Source of the DNA: Natronoarchaeum philippinense
GTDB lineage: Archaea > Halobacteriota > Halobacteria > Halobacteriales > Natronoarchaeaceae
Length of the DNA stretch: 64,000 nucleotides
Assembly: GCF_900215575.1 (NCBI RefSeq)
Contig: NZ_OBEJ01000002.1
Span: 62,001 to 126,000, forward strand
Direction: 5' to 3'
Below, piece by piece: positions 42,900-51,596 of the stretch (position 1 is its first letter; each line of letters opens with the position of its first letter). Under the pieces are notes generated by a model that was given only the letters and a program-made list of their open reading frames with translations, made no database searches and was not told the DNA's origin. The position numbers were made by a program, and so were the translations under genes.

Positions 42900-43163
42900 C
42901 TATGCCATATTCACAAAGAGATTGGTATCCGCATCTGGATGATCTATAGATTCAAGAAATTCTTCTACATTACTTCTTATAGCTTCCTTTGTCTCTTTCA
43001 TATCGATGTGAATTCTATCCGTTTCTGAGGGAGTTCTAATTTCATAGTGATATTCCTCACTAGGAGTTCTGTAAACCTTAGCAACGTCTTTTCCTTTATT
43101 TGTCTGAACGTCTGCTAATAATTCAACCATGCTTTGCAATATGGGTGTTAGATCATTAAGCAT
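42900..43163 (-). CDS. cargo hypothetical protein
   Basis: An 87-residue AT-rich frame starting MLNDLTPILQSMVELLADVQ. It has a helical N-terminus, a short strand pair (EEYHYEIRTPSETDRIHIDM) and a helical end. No hydrophobic segment or known motif. It sits between the SLATT-like gene and another unknown on the same strand. A small partner or sensor of the membrane protein is possible. Confidence 0.5.
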   Translation of the reverse strand: MLNDLTPILQSMVELLADVQTNKGKDVAKVYRTPSEEYHYEIRTPSETDRIHIDMKETKEAIRSNVEEFLESIDHPDADTNLFVNMA

Positions 43164-43340
43164 TGTGGAACAATTTCAGCAAAAACGCGACGCAATGTCG
43201 GCAATACGTCTTCTATATCCAATCTGCATTTCTGCCATAGAGAGAGTACTTAAGATATACCGTCCTGTATGACCGTAGAACCCCAGATAATCTACCCTAA
43301 TAAGGAGAGACACAATTTCTCAATTTTATTTCTACGTTGG
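43164..43340. other. AT-rich intergenic spacer in cargo
   Basis: The 177 bases contain only short frames. It probably carries the promoter for the 87-residue gene on the minus strand. Confidence 0.4.
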
Positions 43341-43940
43341 TCAGAAGTCGGGAAAGTCCCCGCTTCGCTGCCGAACGTATGCCGGTTGATATGAGAAGTC
43401 CTCGTCAACGTACTCATCCCCCTCAAGACGCTCTAAGTCAGATTGTGGAAACGATTCGTCTAAGCGCTCACCATTCGTAACGAGGAACGTGGTAGTATCA
43501 TACTTGTCGTGGTAGTCACTGTATGTGTCATCTACTGTGATATGATCTCTAATCGATTGCGGAACGTCTGATTCATCATCCGGTCGTATAACGATCTGGT
43601 CGATGTATCCCTTGTGCGTGATCATCCCGTCTAAACGGTAGTAGATCGGGATACTGCCGTGAGCCTCAATGCCAGCTTTGACCGACGTCCACGGTTTCCC
43701 CGCTCTGTGAGTTACCATATCAAGATCTGCGAGTTCTTGTAACCGAGATTCATGATTACTGGCGAGCACGGCCGGATCTGAGCGCTTTCGCATCAGTCTC
43801 GCTTTTTTTGACCAAGTGTTACTGGTACTGGAACTTCTTCGAGGCGTTTCATCACGCTGCTTGGCTTCTTCGAGATGCTGGAACATCTCATTAACCGATT
43901 TACTCGATTCCTTTGTTTCTTGATTTGATCTGTCGTTCAT
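43341..43940 (-). CDS. cargo hypothetical protein
   Basis: A 199-residue soluble protein. The first 60 residues are low-complexity and polar (SSKSVNEMFQHLEEAKQRDE). From residue 65 there is a folded domain with a helix-turn-helix flavour (NHESRLQELADLDMVTHRAG) and alternating strands (GSIPIYYRLDGMITHKGYID, TTFLVTNGERLDE). I cannot assign a family. It is first in the leftward cargo block that ends with the SLATT-like gene. Confidence 0.55.
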   Translation of the reverse strand: MNDRSNQETKESSKSVNEMFQHLEEAKQRDETPRRSSSTSNTWSKKARLMRKRSDPAVLASNHESRLQELADLDMVTHRAGKPWTSVKAGIEAHGSIPIYYRLDGMITHKGYIDQIVIRPDDESDVPQSIRDHITVDDTYSDYHDKYDTTTFLVTNGERLDESFPQSDLERLEGDEYVDEDFSYQPAYVRQRSGDFPDF

Positions 43941-44123
43941 TCTTGTTAATCCACACCAATCAGAGTCGCCTATTAATAGCTCGGGGCGGGGTGAAGCTAT
44001 TACCGGATCTCATTCGTCGGACATTGCCACTTCTGTATCAATCGCTAACCGCTGGTTTACAGTCTTACAAGTCTGTAGAACGCACCCCGCCGAATCCCCT
44101 CGAAACCGGCCAATCCCAAGCTT

Positions 44124-44147
44124 CTTTGTAGACCGTTTTACACACCG
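44124..44147 (+). promoter_or_regulatory. upstream element of the second recombinase (repeat copy 2)
   Basis: CTTTGTAGACCG followed by TTTTACACACCGC, which matches the element at 36457-36483 at all but two bases of a 24-base core. An imperfect inverted repeat TACAGTCTT-AC-AAGTCTGTA lies just upstream at 44058-44077. Confidence 0.5.
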
Positions 44148-44163
44148 CTGGCGTCTCAGTACA

Positions 44164-44703
44164 ATGACTTGGAAACGCGAGCCGCTTGAGAAGGACGAAC
44201 TGAGCGAACTACTCGACGCCGCCGAGACGTTCGACCTCGATCACGACTTCACGATCCGGGCGCTGGTACATACCGGTCTTCGAGCTGGCGAGTTCGCTCA
44301 GATGGAAAGCGACTGGATGGACTGGCAGAACGAACAGCTCCGGGTACCTGCCGAACAGGACGGCTGGACGCCCAAGACCGAGCACGCCGCGCGGACGATC
44401 CCCGTTCGTGACCCCGACACATTGCGAGTGATCCGCGAGTTCTTCAAGCGCAACGAGGCTGTGGGCGTGGGCCGGCAGGCGGTGTATCACCGCGTGACGC
44501 GTGTTGCCGACGAGACGGAGATTCAGAAGAAGGTGACGCCGCACGTGCTCCGGCACACTTACGGGACGCTCATCGCATCGAAAGGTGCGACGCCACAGTA
44601 CATCCGCCAGACGATGGGCCACGCCGATCTATCGAGCGCGAACACGTACATTGAGTACAGTGGCGTGCAGCTAAACGAGGAAGCGAGTGAGGTGTGGGGG
44701 TAA
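44164..44703 (+). CDS. tyrosine recombinase, catalytic domain only
   Basis: A 179-residue recombinase in GC-rich sequence between two AT-rich blocks. The catalytic pentad is complete: Arg in LVHTGLRAGEFAQ, Lys in KTEHAARTIPV, H-x-x-R in TPHVLRHTYGT, His in TMGHADLSS, and the nucleophile Tyr in NTYIEYSGV. The N-terminal core-binding domain normally before it is missing. Either this is a naturally minimal recombinase or a 5'-truncated integrase. A start and promoter-like element directly upstream favour expression. It may have brought in or may mobilise the adjacent cargo. Confidence 0.8.
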   Translation: MTWKREPLEKDELSELLDAAETFDLDHDFTIRALVHTGLRAGEFAQMESDWMDWQNEQLRVPAEQDGWTPKTEHAARTIPVRDPDTLRVIREFFKRNEAVGVGRQAVYHRVTRVADETEIQKKVTPHVLRHTYGTLIASKGATPQYIRQTMGHADLSSANTYIEYSGVQLNEEASEVWG

Positions 44704-44810
44704 TAGAAAGAGAGGGCCATACTGAAAAGGGCATAAGGCGTTGCCTTTGAATTCAGTAATAAGTTCATTTCTCCAATAGATTTAGGTACCCAGATTGCCC
44801 TTGTCGGTAT

Positions 44811-47702
44811 ATGCCCGACTTGACGGAAGATGACTTTTGGACGGACTCCCAGAGAAATGTAATTAATCACAAAGAAGGTCCAATTCAGGTGATTGCTTGC
44901 GCAGGTTCCGGTAAAACTCAAACAATCGCTGCTCGTGTCGCCCAAATGGTCCATGATGGTGTTGACCGAGACAGTATTGTCGCCTTCACTTTTACTGAAA
45001 ATGCAGCTGAGGAATTGCAAGTTCGTATCCGGGACATGATGGATAAAGCGAATCCAGAAAACCCTATTCTCGGCGATATGTTTGTAGGAACTGTGCATGG
45101 CTTTTGTCTTGATGAGGTTTTGCACGAATTTGATCCAGACACACTCAGCTACGATGTTCTAAGTGACAACCAGCTCTCTGCATTTCTCTCTCGAGTATAT
45201 CCATATATCGGGTTACATGAGATTGGCGACGACAGCGATCCGCCATACGGGAAAACTGGTCGAATACAACGCTTTATGAAGGATATTGACGCAATGCGTC
45301 GTGAACTGGTAGAAGAGGAAGTCAGGGCTTCAAATGATCCAGTTGCACAAGATTTCATTGAGGTGTATGATTCTTTTCTTGAAGAAATGCATGATACACA
45401 TTTCTATGACTTTCAGGGGATTATTTACCAAGCAATTCATATCTTGGAAGAGAACCCCGAGATTCTTGAGAAGGTTCGTAATCAGTTTGAGTACCTGATA
45501 ATCGACGAGTATCAAGACATCAATTTTGCTCAAGAACGCCTCATAGAGCTATTAGCTGGAGAAAAGAAGAATATTTGCGTAGTGGGAGATGACGACCAAT
45601 CCATCTTTAAATGGAGGGGAGCGAGAACAGAGAATTTCCTTGAATTTGGAAACAGGTACGATGGAGAAGTGAGACGACTCGAGCAGAATTTCCGCTCAAC
45701 GAGTGGAATCGTTGATATCGCTCAAGATAGTATTGAACGGAATGACCAACGTTTGGATAAGGAGATGTTCTCCAATACAGAGCCTGATATCGGAGACATC
45801 TATCAAAATTACTTTGAGACTGATAGCTCGGAATCTGAATTTATAGCTGACAAGATTCAGCACCATGTTCATACTTCCTTTGAGGATCCTGCTAGTGGGG
45901 AAGAGCGGCCGCTGAATTATGGGGACTTTGCGATACTATTCCGTAGAAAAAGGGACATGGAGATCGTCCAAGAAGAACTTGATGATCGTGAAATACCATA
46001 TACTGTGCGTGGCCAAGAGAGTATCTTTGCCCGGCCAGAAACAGAGATAATCCGTCTTGCAATTGGCTTTATTGCTAGGGGTCATGATGACGATATAGAA
46101 GTTATTGATCTTGAAGAGTCGGGAAGTTCTCGATTTGATGAAACAGTAACTATGTCCGTGTCTGAAGAGGATCTCAGACAGACTATCCAGCAATCTGAAT
46201 ATTTGCGTGATAGAGAAGATGAGATCGTCTCTACACTATGGGAGAAAAGAGACTGGTTCTCTAATCCTTCCTCCAGAAGGATACACCCACAGGATGAACT
46301 TCATGATATCCTTGCAGCAATGGGAATGGGGGACGTTGAAAGCGATATCTCGTCTGATGATGAAGTCTTCCCAGAACCACTTATGTATGAGCTTGGGCAA
46401 GTGAGTAAGCTATTCCAAGACTTTGAAGCAGTATATGAAATCATATTCCCAGAACAGATTCATGATTTGGTTCAATTCCTAGATTATGCGGCACAAAACT
46501 CTAATCCGAGGATTGAAGATCCAACTTTAGTTAATGCGGTAAATCTCATGACAATCCACTCGGCAAAAGGAACAGAGTATCCCGCAGTGTTTATGCCGGG
46601 ACTCTCTACGTATAAATTCAGTACGAGTTCTACAGGAGCAACAAGAGATACTTGGCTTCCAGATGATGTCTTTGATCCAGATATTTACGAAGAGGATACA
46701 GAAGACTATCGTCGACTGTTCTATGTCGGCCTCACACGGGCCAAAAAATTCCTGTTTCTAACCGGAGCTCGAGAGAACAGAGGATATGAAATCTCTCAGA
46801 ACCCTAACCAGTTCTTTGAGGAGGTCGAATCTGAGGAATATAGCCATGTAATGGATGAGGTGAGGTCAGACCCAACACCTCGACGACCGTCTGATTCAGA
46901 AGCAGAAATGGAGGACATTGTCTATCCAACCTCATTCACCGACCTCCGATATTTCCAGAAATGCCCATATGATTATAAAATGAGGCACATTTATGACTTT
47001 GCACCGACTATCGACTCTGCATTCGGTTATGGGTTTGCTGTACACGATATCTTGAGAGAGGTACACCAGCGATTTGCTGATGATGAACAAGGGCTTCTAC
47101 CAAGTCCCGGAGAAATCAAGCAGATGGTTCAAAATCCCGATCGCTTCTATCTACGACATGCTAGAGGTGAAGTTGACCAACTGTTACGAGATGAGGCACA
47201 AAGAGTCCTCGTAGACTACGTGACAGAGTACTCTGAGGACATCCCTCTCACTTACAAGGCAGAAGAGCCCTTTGAGTATCTGATTTCTGGATCAGGTACG
47301 AACGGAGAGGCTCTGATCTCTGGAGAAATTGATCTACTGGAACGACGAGACCCGGAGACTGGAGAAATTGAAGAAGTAAATGTGCTCGACTTCAAAACAG
47401 AGCAGGAGCCAGATTCACCTCACGATCCCAAGCTAGTTGCGTCAGAGTTCCAAGTTCGTCTGTATGCAGCTGCAACTCAGTCTGAATTTGACCTCTCGAC
47501 TGTCGATGGGTATATCCACTACCTAAGCGACGGAGAGCGACGCACAGTAGACCTTTCTGATTCGAAGCTTGAACAGGTTGAACGAAATGTTGAACAGAAC
47601 GTTGACAATATAATGGATCGAGAATTCTTCGCAACTCCAGACAAGGAGAAGTGTGGAACATGCGATTTTAACGACATCTGTCCTCACGCCGAAACAGAGT
47701 AA
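44811..47702 (+). CDS. UvrD/PcrA-like helicase fused to RecB/AddB-type nuclease
   Basis: A 963-residue cargo protein. The N-terminal superfamily 1 helicase has the Q motif TDSQRNVI (11-18), Walker A ACAGSGKTQT (29-38), motif II LIIDEYQDIN (229-238), motif III VVGDDDQSIFKWRG (258-270), TIHSAKGTEYPAVF (motif V region) and YVGLTRAKKFLFLT (motif VI). The C-terminal 260 residues form a PD-(D/E)XK nuclease: SFTDLRYFQKCPYDYKMRHI, GEIDLLERRD, NVLDFKTEQ (D...D-x-K), and end in CGTCDFNDICP. With the earlier FQKC cysteine this gives four cysteines for an iron-sulfur cluster, as in AddB and Cas4. It should unwind and degrade DNA ends. AT-rich and convergent with the methyltransferase, 4 bases apart. Confidence 0.88.
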   Translation: MPDLTEDDFWTDSQRNVINHKEGPIQVIACAGSGKTQTIAARVAQMVHDGVDRDSIVAFTFTENAAEELQVRIRDMMDKANPENPILGDMFVGTVHGFCLDEVLHEFDPDTLSYDVLSDNQLSAFLSRVYPYIGLHEIGDDSDPPYGKTGRIQRFMKDIDAMRRELVEEEVRASNDPVAQDFIEVYDSFLEEMHDTHFYDFQGIIYQAIHILEENPEILEKVRNQFEYLIIDEYQDINFAQERLIELLAGEKKNICVVGDDDQSIFKWRGARTENFLEFGNRYDGEVRRLEQNFRSTSGIVDIAQDSIERNDQRLDKEMFSNTEPDIGDIYQNYFETDSSESEFIADKIQHHVHTSFEDPASGEERPLNYGDFAILFRRKRDMEIVQEELDDREIPYTVRGQESIFARPETEIIRLAIGFIARGHDDDIEVIDLEESGSSRFDETVTMSVSEEDLRQTIQQSEYLRDREDEIVSTLWEKRDWFSNPSSRRIHPQDELHDILAAMGMGDVESDISSDDEVFPEPLMYELGQVSKLFQDFEAVYEIIFPEQIHDLVQFLDYAAQNSNPRIEDPTLVNAVNLMTIHSAKGTEYPAVFMPGLSTYKFSTSSTGATRDTWLPDDVFDPDIYEEDTEDYRRLFYVGLTRAKKFLFLTGARENRGYEISQNPNQFFEEVESEEYSHVMDEVRSDPTPRRPSDSEAEMEDIVYPTSFTDLRYFQKCPYDYKMRHIYDFAPTIDSAFGYGFAVHDILREVHQRFADDEQGLLPSPGEIKQMVQNPDRFYLRHARGEVDQLLRDEAQRVLVDYVTEYSEDIPLTYKAEEPFEYLISGSGTNGEALISGEIDLLERRDPETGEIEEVNVLDFKTEQEPDSPHDPKLVASEFQVRLYAAATQSEFDLSTVDGYIHYLSDGERRTVDLSDSKLEQVERNVEQNVDNIMDREFFATPDKEKCGTCDFNDICPHAETE

Positions 47703-47706
47703 GGCG

Positions 47707-48855
47707 TTACCGATAATCCTCTAGAACATCTGTGGGTTCTCTTTTTGCAGTAGTGAACTTCTCATGTGGGAGATTCTCATCCTTCTTTTTTTGTCCTTCT
47801 AATCCATCGAGATGAGACTTAACGGCAAGAGCAATATGATATGCTAATTTTGGCGGTACGGCGTTTCCTATAAGGCGTGCTCTATGTACCTGATAGTTTG
47901 TCCCGAACTCGAAATTGTCAGGGAAGGTTTGTAACCTAGCCCCCTCTCTTAAAGTCAGTGTCCTAGGAACGAAACTCTCCGGATACAGGTGTCTCCCTTT
48001 CATCGGCTTATGGAATGAGGTTCGTATGGTTACCGAAGGTTCAGACCATTCTAGCCTACCAAACAGGTCTGTACCACTTCCCTCATAATCCTTCCAGCAA
48101 TCTGGAAGCAGGTATCGAGGAATTTGATATCTGTTTTCACCCTCAGCTACATATCGCATACGATCTCGCTGGAGTTTACTGAAATTTCGCGTTTCGTGTA
48201 GATTTTCGTCTGTTGGCTTTTGGGGAAGATCGCCAATTGCATCTCTTACTGTCCTTGTTTCTTGATCAGTTGCCGCTGGCAAGAACGGTGTTCCGATCCG
48301 GCTCCCGATTATGAAGCCTCTCTCTCTTCGTTGCGGGACTCCATAATTAGCGGCGTTAAGAACGTCTACTATCGTATTATATCCCAGTTCTTCAGCCTTC
48401 TCTACAGCAGCCAAGCCTTCTGCTGAACGTAAAAATCGGGAAACATTCTCAATCACAAAGACCTTAGGACGGATTTCATCTACCGCTTCCAGAAAGACTT
48501 CCCAGAGTCCATTGCGATCATCAGATAATTTTTCGGTTTTTACACTATTCAGATTGGAGAAGCCCTGACAGGGTGGTCCCCCTATAACAACATCTGTGTT
48601 TCCCCATCCCGGATAGGCTTGAATATTTTCTACATCAGCACAAATGACTGGGCAGTCAAAATTCTTCGAGAAGGTTTCAGTGGCTTCCTCATAGTTGTCG
48701 ATAGCAAGATCCGTACTGAACCCACCGGAATTGAAGCCAATCTCCGAATAGTCCAGATTTCCGAGACCTTCTAATCGCTCTGGTTGGTCAAAACCAAGAG
48801 AAAACCCACCTGCGCCACTGAATAGATCAACTACACTATATTCATTATTAGACAT
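47707..48855 (-). CDS. DNA (cytosine-5-)-methyltransferase
   Basis: A 382-residue C5 methyltransferase. The ordered motifs are I VVDLFSGAGGFSLGF, IV VVIGGPPCQGFSNL with the catalytic Cys, VI VFVIENVSRFL, VIII YGVPQRRERGF, IX (SVTIRTSFHKP region, then TLREGARLQTFPD) and X RLIGNAVPPKLAY. The target-recognition region lies between VIII and IX and is short. No cognate restriction endonuclease is obvious next door; the helicase-nuclease that converges on it is the nearest candidate partner. Start at ATG 48855; a GTG at 48870 is possible. AT-rich like the rest of the cargo. Confidence 0.92.
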   Translation of the reverse strand: MSNNEYSVVDLFSGAGGFSLGFDQPERLEGLGNLDYSEIGFNSGGFSTDLAIDNYEEATETFSKNFDCPVICADVENIQAYPGWGNTDVVIGGPPCQGFSNLNSVKTEKLSDDRNGLWEVFLEAVDEIRPKVFVIENVSRFLRSAEGLAAVEKAEELGYNTIVDVLNAANYGVPQRRERGFIIGSRIGTPFLPAATDQETRTVRDAIGDLPQKPTDENLHETRNFSKLQRDRMRYVAEGENRYQIPRYLLPDCWKDYEGSGTDLFGRLEWSEPSVTIRTSFHKPMKGRHLYPESFVPRTLTLREGARLQTFPDNFEFGTNYQVHRARLIGNAVPPKLAYHIALAVKSHLDGLEGQKKKDENLPHEKFTTAKREPTDVLEDYR

Positions 48856-48982
48856 CCTACTGGTTACCACCTGATTGAAGTTATGTTATTATCAATCTTG
48901 GCGCGCCGGCGAAGACCACCGATATACTGCCGTATGGCGATTAGGTCATTCATCCGTATGGTTAGAACGATCGAATCATAAC

Positions 48983-49270
48983 TCAGTGAACTGGACGTTG
49001 TGAGGTCACAGATAGATGTTCTGCATCTAACTCTCCCTCAAGGTACTGCTGCCCATCACTCGTAATATCGTACAAATTAGCATCCTCGTAGATTGGCGCG
49101 ATTAGCCCTGCCTGCGTGAGCTTTCTACAACGTTCTTCTACCCGTCCCCGTGATGCGTTGAACCGGAATTCCTTCGACATATACCGCGGTGTCGACCACG
49201 AATCTTCCTCGAGATGCTCAAGTATTCGCTCATCCAGTGTACACATCCATCGGGCTTGCTTCCGGGCCAT
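48983..49270 (-). CDS. winged-helix regulator (phiH1-repressor-like)
   Basis: A 95-residue winged-helix protein: MARKQARWMCTLDERILEHL, then STPRYMSKEFRFNASRGRVE (recognition helix region), RCRKLTQAGLIAPI and a wing (YDITSDGQQYLEGEL). It resembles the repressor family named after halovirus phiH1. Two bases separate it from its paralogue upstream, so they form an operon and probably control the divergent right operon or lysogeny. Confidence 0.78.
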   Translation of the reverse strand: MARKQARWMCTLDERILEHLEEDSWSTPRYMSKEFRFNASRGRVEERCRKLTQAGLIAPIYEDANLYDITSDGQQYLEGELDAEHLSVTSQRPVH

Positions 49271-49272
49271 AT

Positions 49273-49584
49273 CTATGATTTAGAGGTTTCACTCGCAGAA
49301 GGTCCATTTCTATCATCAGCACCATTAAGATACGCTCCAGCTTCGGCATCGTATTCGCCGTCAAGATATGCCTCTCCCTCCTCTGTGATGACATAGACGC
49401 CATTGCCAAGTGGTTGTAACAGCCCGTTCTCTGCGAGTTTTTTGAGCCGGCGAGAGATGTGTTGCCGGGATACCCGAATTGTGTCTTGATCAGAGAGTTC
49501 AGTGGGTGCCCCCGAATCCTCCTCTCGTATGACTTCCAAGAGGCGATCGTCCCAAAGCGTCATCCACGTTCCAGAATGTCTCAT
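49273..49584 (-). CDS. winged-helix regulator (phiH1-repressor-like), paralogue
   Basis: A 103-residue winged-helix protein beginning MRHSGTWMTLWDDRLLEVIR, which contains the W-M-T-x-x-D-D-R-x-L-E start typical of haloviral repressors. The helix-turn-helix ISRRLKKLAENGLLQPL and wing GVYVITEEGEAYLDGEY follow. It is the first gene of the pair and faces the right operon across a 212-base control region, the classic position for a lysogeny repressor. Confidence 0.8.
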   Translation of the reverse strand: MRHSGTWMTLWDDRLLEVIREEDSGAPTELSDQDTIRVSRQHISRRLKKLAENGLLQPLGNGVYVITEEGEAYLDGEYDAEAGAYLNGADDRNGPSASETSKS

Positions 49585-49796
49585 TGAGCACTATTGTGTG
49601 CTCGCTTCATCTACTTCTACCGGAGAGAACTCTTAGGAACGAATTAACTCTGAAAGTGCCAGCGTAACCTATATGTGACAAGCGCTCATCGGTGGGTGTA
49701 CGGAGCAACTAACTGGGACGTAGATGAGTCTTGTCGGGCGGTGATGCCGGGGCGCGCTGCAACGCGCCCCGAGAAGGTGGCTCCGTTGGAGAACCC
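49585..49796. promoter_or_regulatory. divergent control region between repressor pair and right operon
   Basis: This region holds AT-rich patches (GAATTAACTCT at 49640, AACCTATATGTGAC at 49668) suitable as promoters for both directions. A GC-rich hairpin GGGGCGCG...CGCGCCCC lies at 49749-49770. Short frames here are not convincing genes. Confidence 0.45.
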
Positions 49797-50006
49797 ATGT
49801 ACGGAACCGATGCGGGGCATCAGCCCCACGACCAGACAGAGGTATCGCCTGCCCAAAGACCTGACGACGCTGGACGCTGCCCGTGCGGTGCGGAAGCGGA
49901 CGGTTACGACGCCCAACTGGGCGAAGCCACCTGCGAGGACTGTGCGGAACTGTGGGCCGACGGCGGCCTGACCACGACCGACGTTCGAGGTGGTGCCGAT
50001 GCGTAA
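49797..50006 (+). CDS. provirus zinc-binding protein
   Basis: A 69-residue protein with C-P-C and C-E-D-C pairs (GRCPCGAEADGYDAQ...ATCEDCAELW), enough for one zinc site. I start at ATG 49797 (MYGTDAGHQPHDQTE); a TTG at 49731 is an alternative. It heads the right operon and overlaps the next gene by eight bases. Confidence 0.6.
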   Translation: MYGTDAGHQPHDQTEVSPAQRPDDAGRCPCGAEADGYDAQLGEATCEDCAELWADGGLTTTDVRGGADA

Positions 50007-50721
50007 GGGCGTCCCACGGGGCTACGTCGTCGACCACGAGGATCCCGACGAGTTCTCTGTTCGGTGTACCGACTGCGGCCTGCTCAAGCTCCACAGCTCC
50101 CGCGCCGGAGCACACAGTCACGCCGACAATCACGGGATCACGTGCGCGCCGACCGCGGTCAAGCCCCTAACGCGGAAGTCCGAACGTCCCCAGCCCGGCG
50201 ATGTCGCCACACTCACCTACGAAAGCATCCGGAGCGAGAACCCGATCGACGTGGGCGGGCCGATTCTCGACGTGAACGCGTTCGACGGCGATGATCTGGA
50301 GACCGAGACTGCCTGCGAGATCGCCGTCGACGACTCCCGCGAGGACCGCGTTGTGCTCGCGCGCTTCGATCCTGCCGGCGGCCAGATGCTCGACGCCTAC
50401 AGCATCACTGAAGGCCAGAACACCCGACTCGGTGAGCTGGTCGACGTCGACGTGAAGCCGGTCGCAACCGACGGCGGGACCGACCGCGAAACGAAGACGT
50501 TCTATCGCGCGGTGTGCTCGTCGTGCGAGTCCGCGCACGGGATCAATCGCCCGCATATCCACAAGGTGGGCGCGAAAGTCGATCAAAAGTCGCACAACGA
50601 GAAAGCCCACAACGGCAGTACAGTCGCCGTCATCGACTCGTTCGATGCTGACGCCGTCGGTCACGTTCCTGCCGAAATGCCACCCACCACTGACGAGAGC
50701 GAACAGGGGGTGGACGAATGA
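49999..50721 (+). CDS. provirus protein with two zinc-finger-like segments
   Basis: A 240-residue protein. An N-terminal CTDCGLLKLHSSRAGAHSHA...H segment and a C-terminal CSSCESAHGINRPHIHKVGA...H segment each look like long C2H2-type fingers. Between them is a small beta domain (PGDVATLTYESIRSENPIDV). Probably nucleic-acid binding. Coupled to PCNA downstream by an ATGA overlap. Confidence 0.62.
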   Translation: MRKGVPRGYVVDHEDPDEFSVRCTDCGLLKLHSSRAGAHSHADNHGITCAPTAVKPLTRKSERPQPGDVATLTYESIRSENPIDVGGPILDVNAFDGDDLETETACEIAVDDSREDRVVLARFDPAGGQMLDAYSITEGQNTRLGELVDVDVKPVATDGGTDRETKTFYRAVCSSCESAHGINRPHIHKVGAKVDQKSHNEKAHNGSTVAVIDSFDADAVGHVPAEMPPTTDESEQGVDE

Positions 50722-51596
50722 GCCAAGCCGTCGAAGCCGACGACCGAAGCGACGAGCTGGACGTGACCACCGACGAGGACGCCGCAGTGAGCATCCTCAC
50801 GAACGGTGATCCGATCCGCTCGCTGGTTCAACTTCTCAGCCCGGTCGCTGAGGAGTTCCGCGTTCGGCTCGACGGGGACGGCCTTCACACCCGCGCGGTT
50901 GATCCGGCGAACGTCGGACTCATCGACTTCACGGCCCACGCCCAAGGCTTCGAGCAGTTCGATGTGACTGAGCCAACGACGTTCGGCCTCTCCCTCTCGG
51001 CGTTCAAGAACGCCGTTTCATGGGCTCGAAAGCGCGGCGGCGACGGCGACCCCGTCGCTATCGACATCTACGACGACCCGGCGCGGATGCGCGTCCGCGT
51101 CACACGTCCGGACCAAGAGATCACCCGCGTTACGGAGTGGTTCGGCGTCGACCCAGAGAAGATCCGCGAAGAGCCGAACATGCCCGATCTCTCCCTGCCG
51201 GGGCGAGCTGATCCCGGCGTCAAAGCGTTCAATCAGGCGGTGAAGGCGATCGACAGCAATCACGAGGAAGCCTACGTGACCCGCGACGGATCGACCTTCG
51301 TACTCGGGAGTCAGGATGGCGGCGATACGACGCCTGACGACGACGAAGACGATCCACAGGACGCAGTGATGTTCACGAACTGTGCGTGGGACGAAACCGG
51401 CGACGGCGAACCCTGCTCGACGCTGTTCAGTCTCGACTACCTGACGGACATCGCGGCGTCGATCAAACGCGGGAAGTCCGACCGCCTGCTCGTCAAGTGG
51501 GGCGACGAGTTCCCCGCGAAGTTCGAAGTCGAACACGACGACTGGGGCTTCGAGGCAACGTACATGCTCGCTCCACGGATTCAGAACGATGAGTGA
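50718..51596 (+). CDS. virus-encoded PCNA-like sliding clamp
   Basis: A 292-residue DNA clamp. Domain 1 has FRVRLDGDGLHTRAVDPANV, the PCNA signature of the second strand-helix, then VGLIDFTAH and FGLSLSAFKNAVSWARKRG. Domain 2 ends with TLFSLDYLTDIAASIKRG, GDEFPAKFEVEH and TYMLAPRIQ, nearly the same as haloarchaeal PCNA ends. An acidic loop insertion (TTPDDDEDDPQDAV) lies in domain 2, and there is a 25-residue N-terminal extension. The host surely has its own PCNA elsewhere, so this is a viral version. It would recruit host polymerase, ligase and nucleases to viral DNA. Confidence 0.9.
   Translation: MSQAVEADDRSDELDVTTDEDAAVSILTNGDPIRSLVQLLSPVAEEFRVRLDGDGLHTRAVDPANVGLIDFTAHAQGFEQFDVTEPTTFGLSLSAFKNAVSWARKRGGDGDPVAIDIYDDPARMRVRVTRPDQEITRVTEWFGVDPEKIREEPNMPDLSLPGRADPGVKAFNQAVKAIDSNHEEAYVTRDGSTFVLGSQDGGDTTPDDDEDDPQDAVMFTNCAWDETGDGEPCSTLFSLDYLTDIAASIKRGKSDRLLVKWGDEFPAKFEVEHDDWGFEATYMLAPRIQNDE

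Noticed and set aside
44811-48855. DISARM, BREX, Gabija or Dnd system
   Set aside because: A helicase and a methyltransferase are present, but none of the marker genes (DUF1998 or PLD partners, PglZ, GajA-type OLD nuclease, DndB-E) is adjacent.
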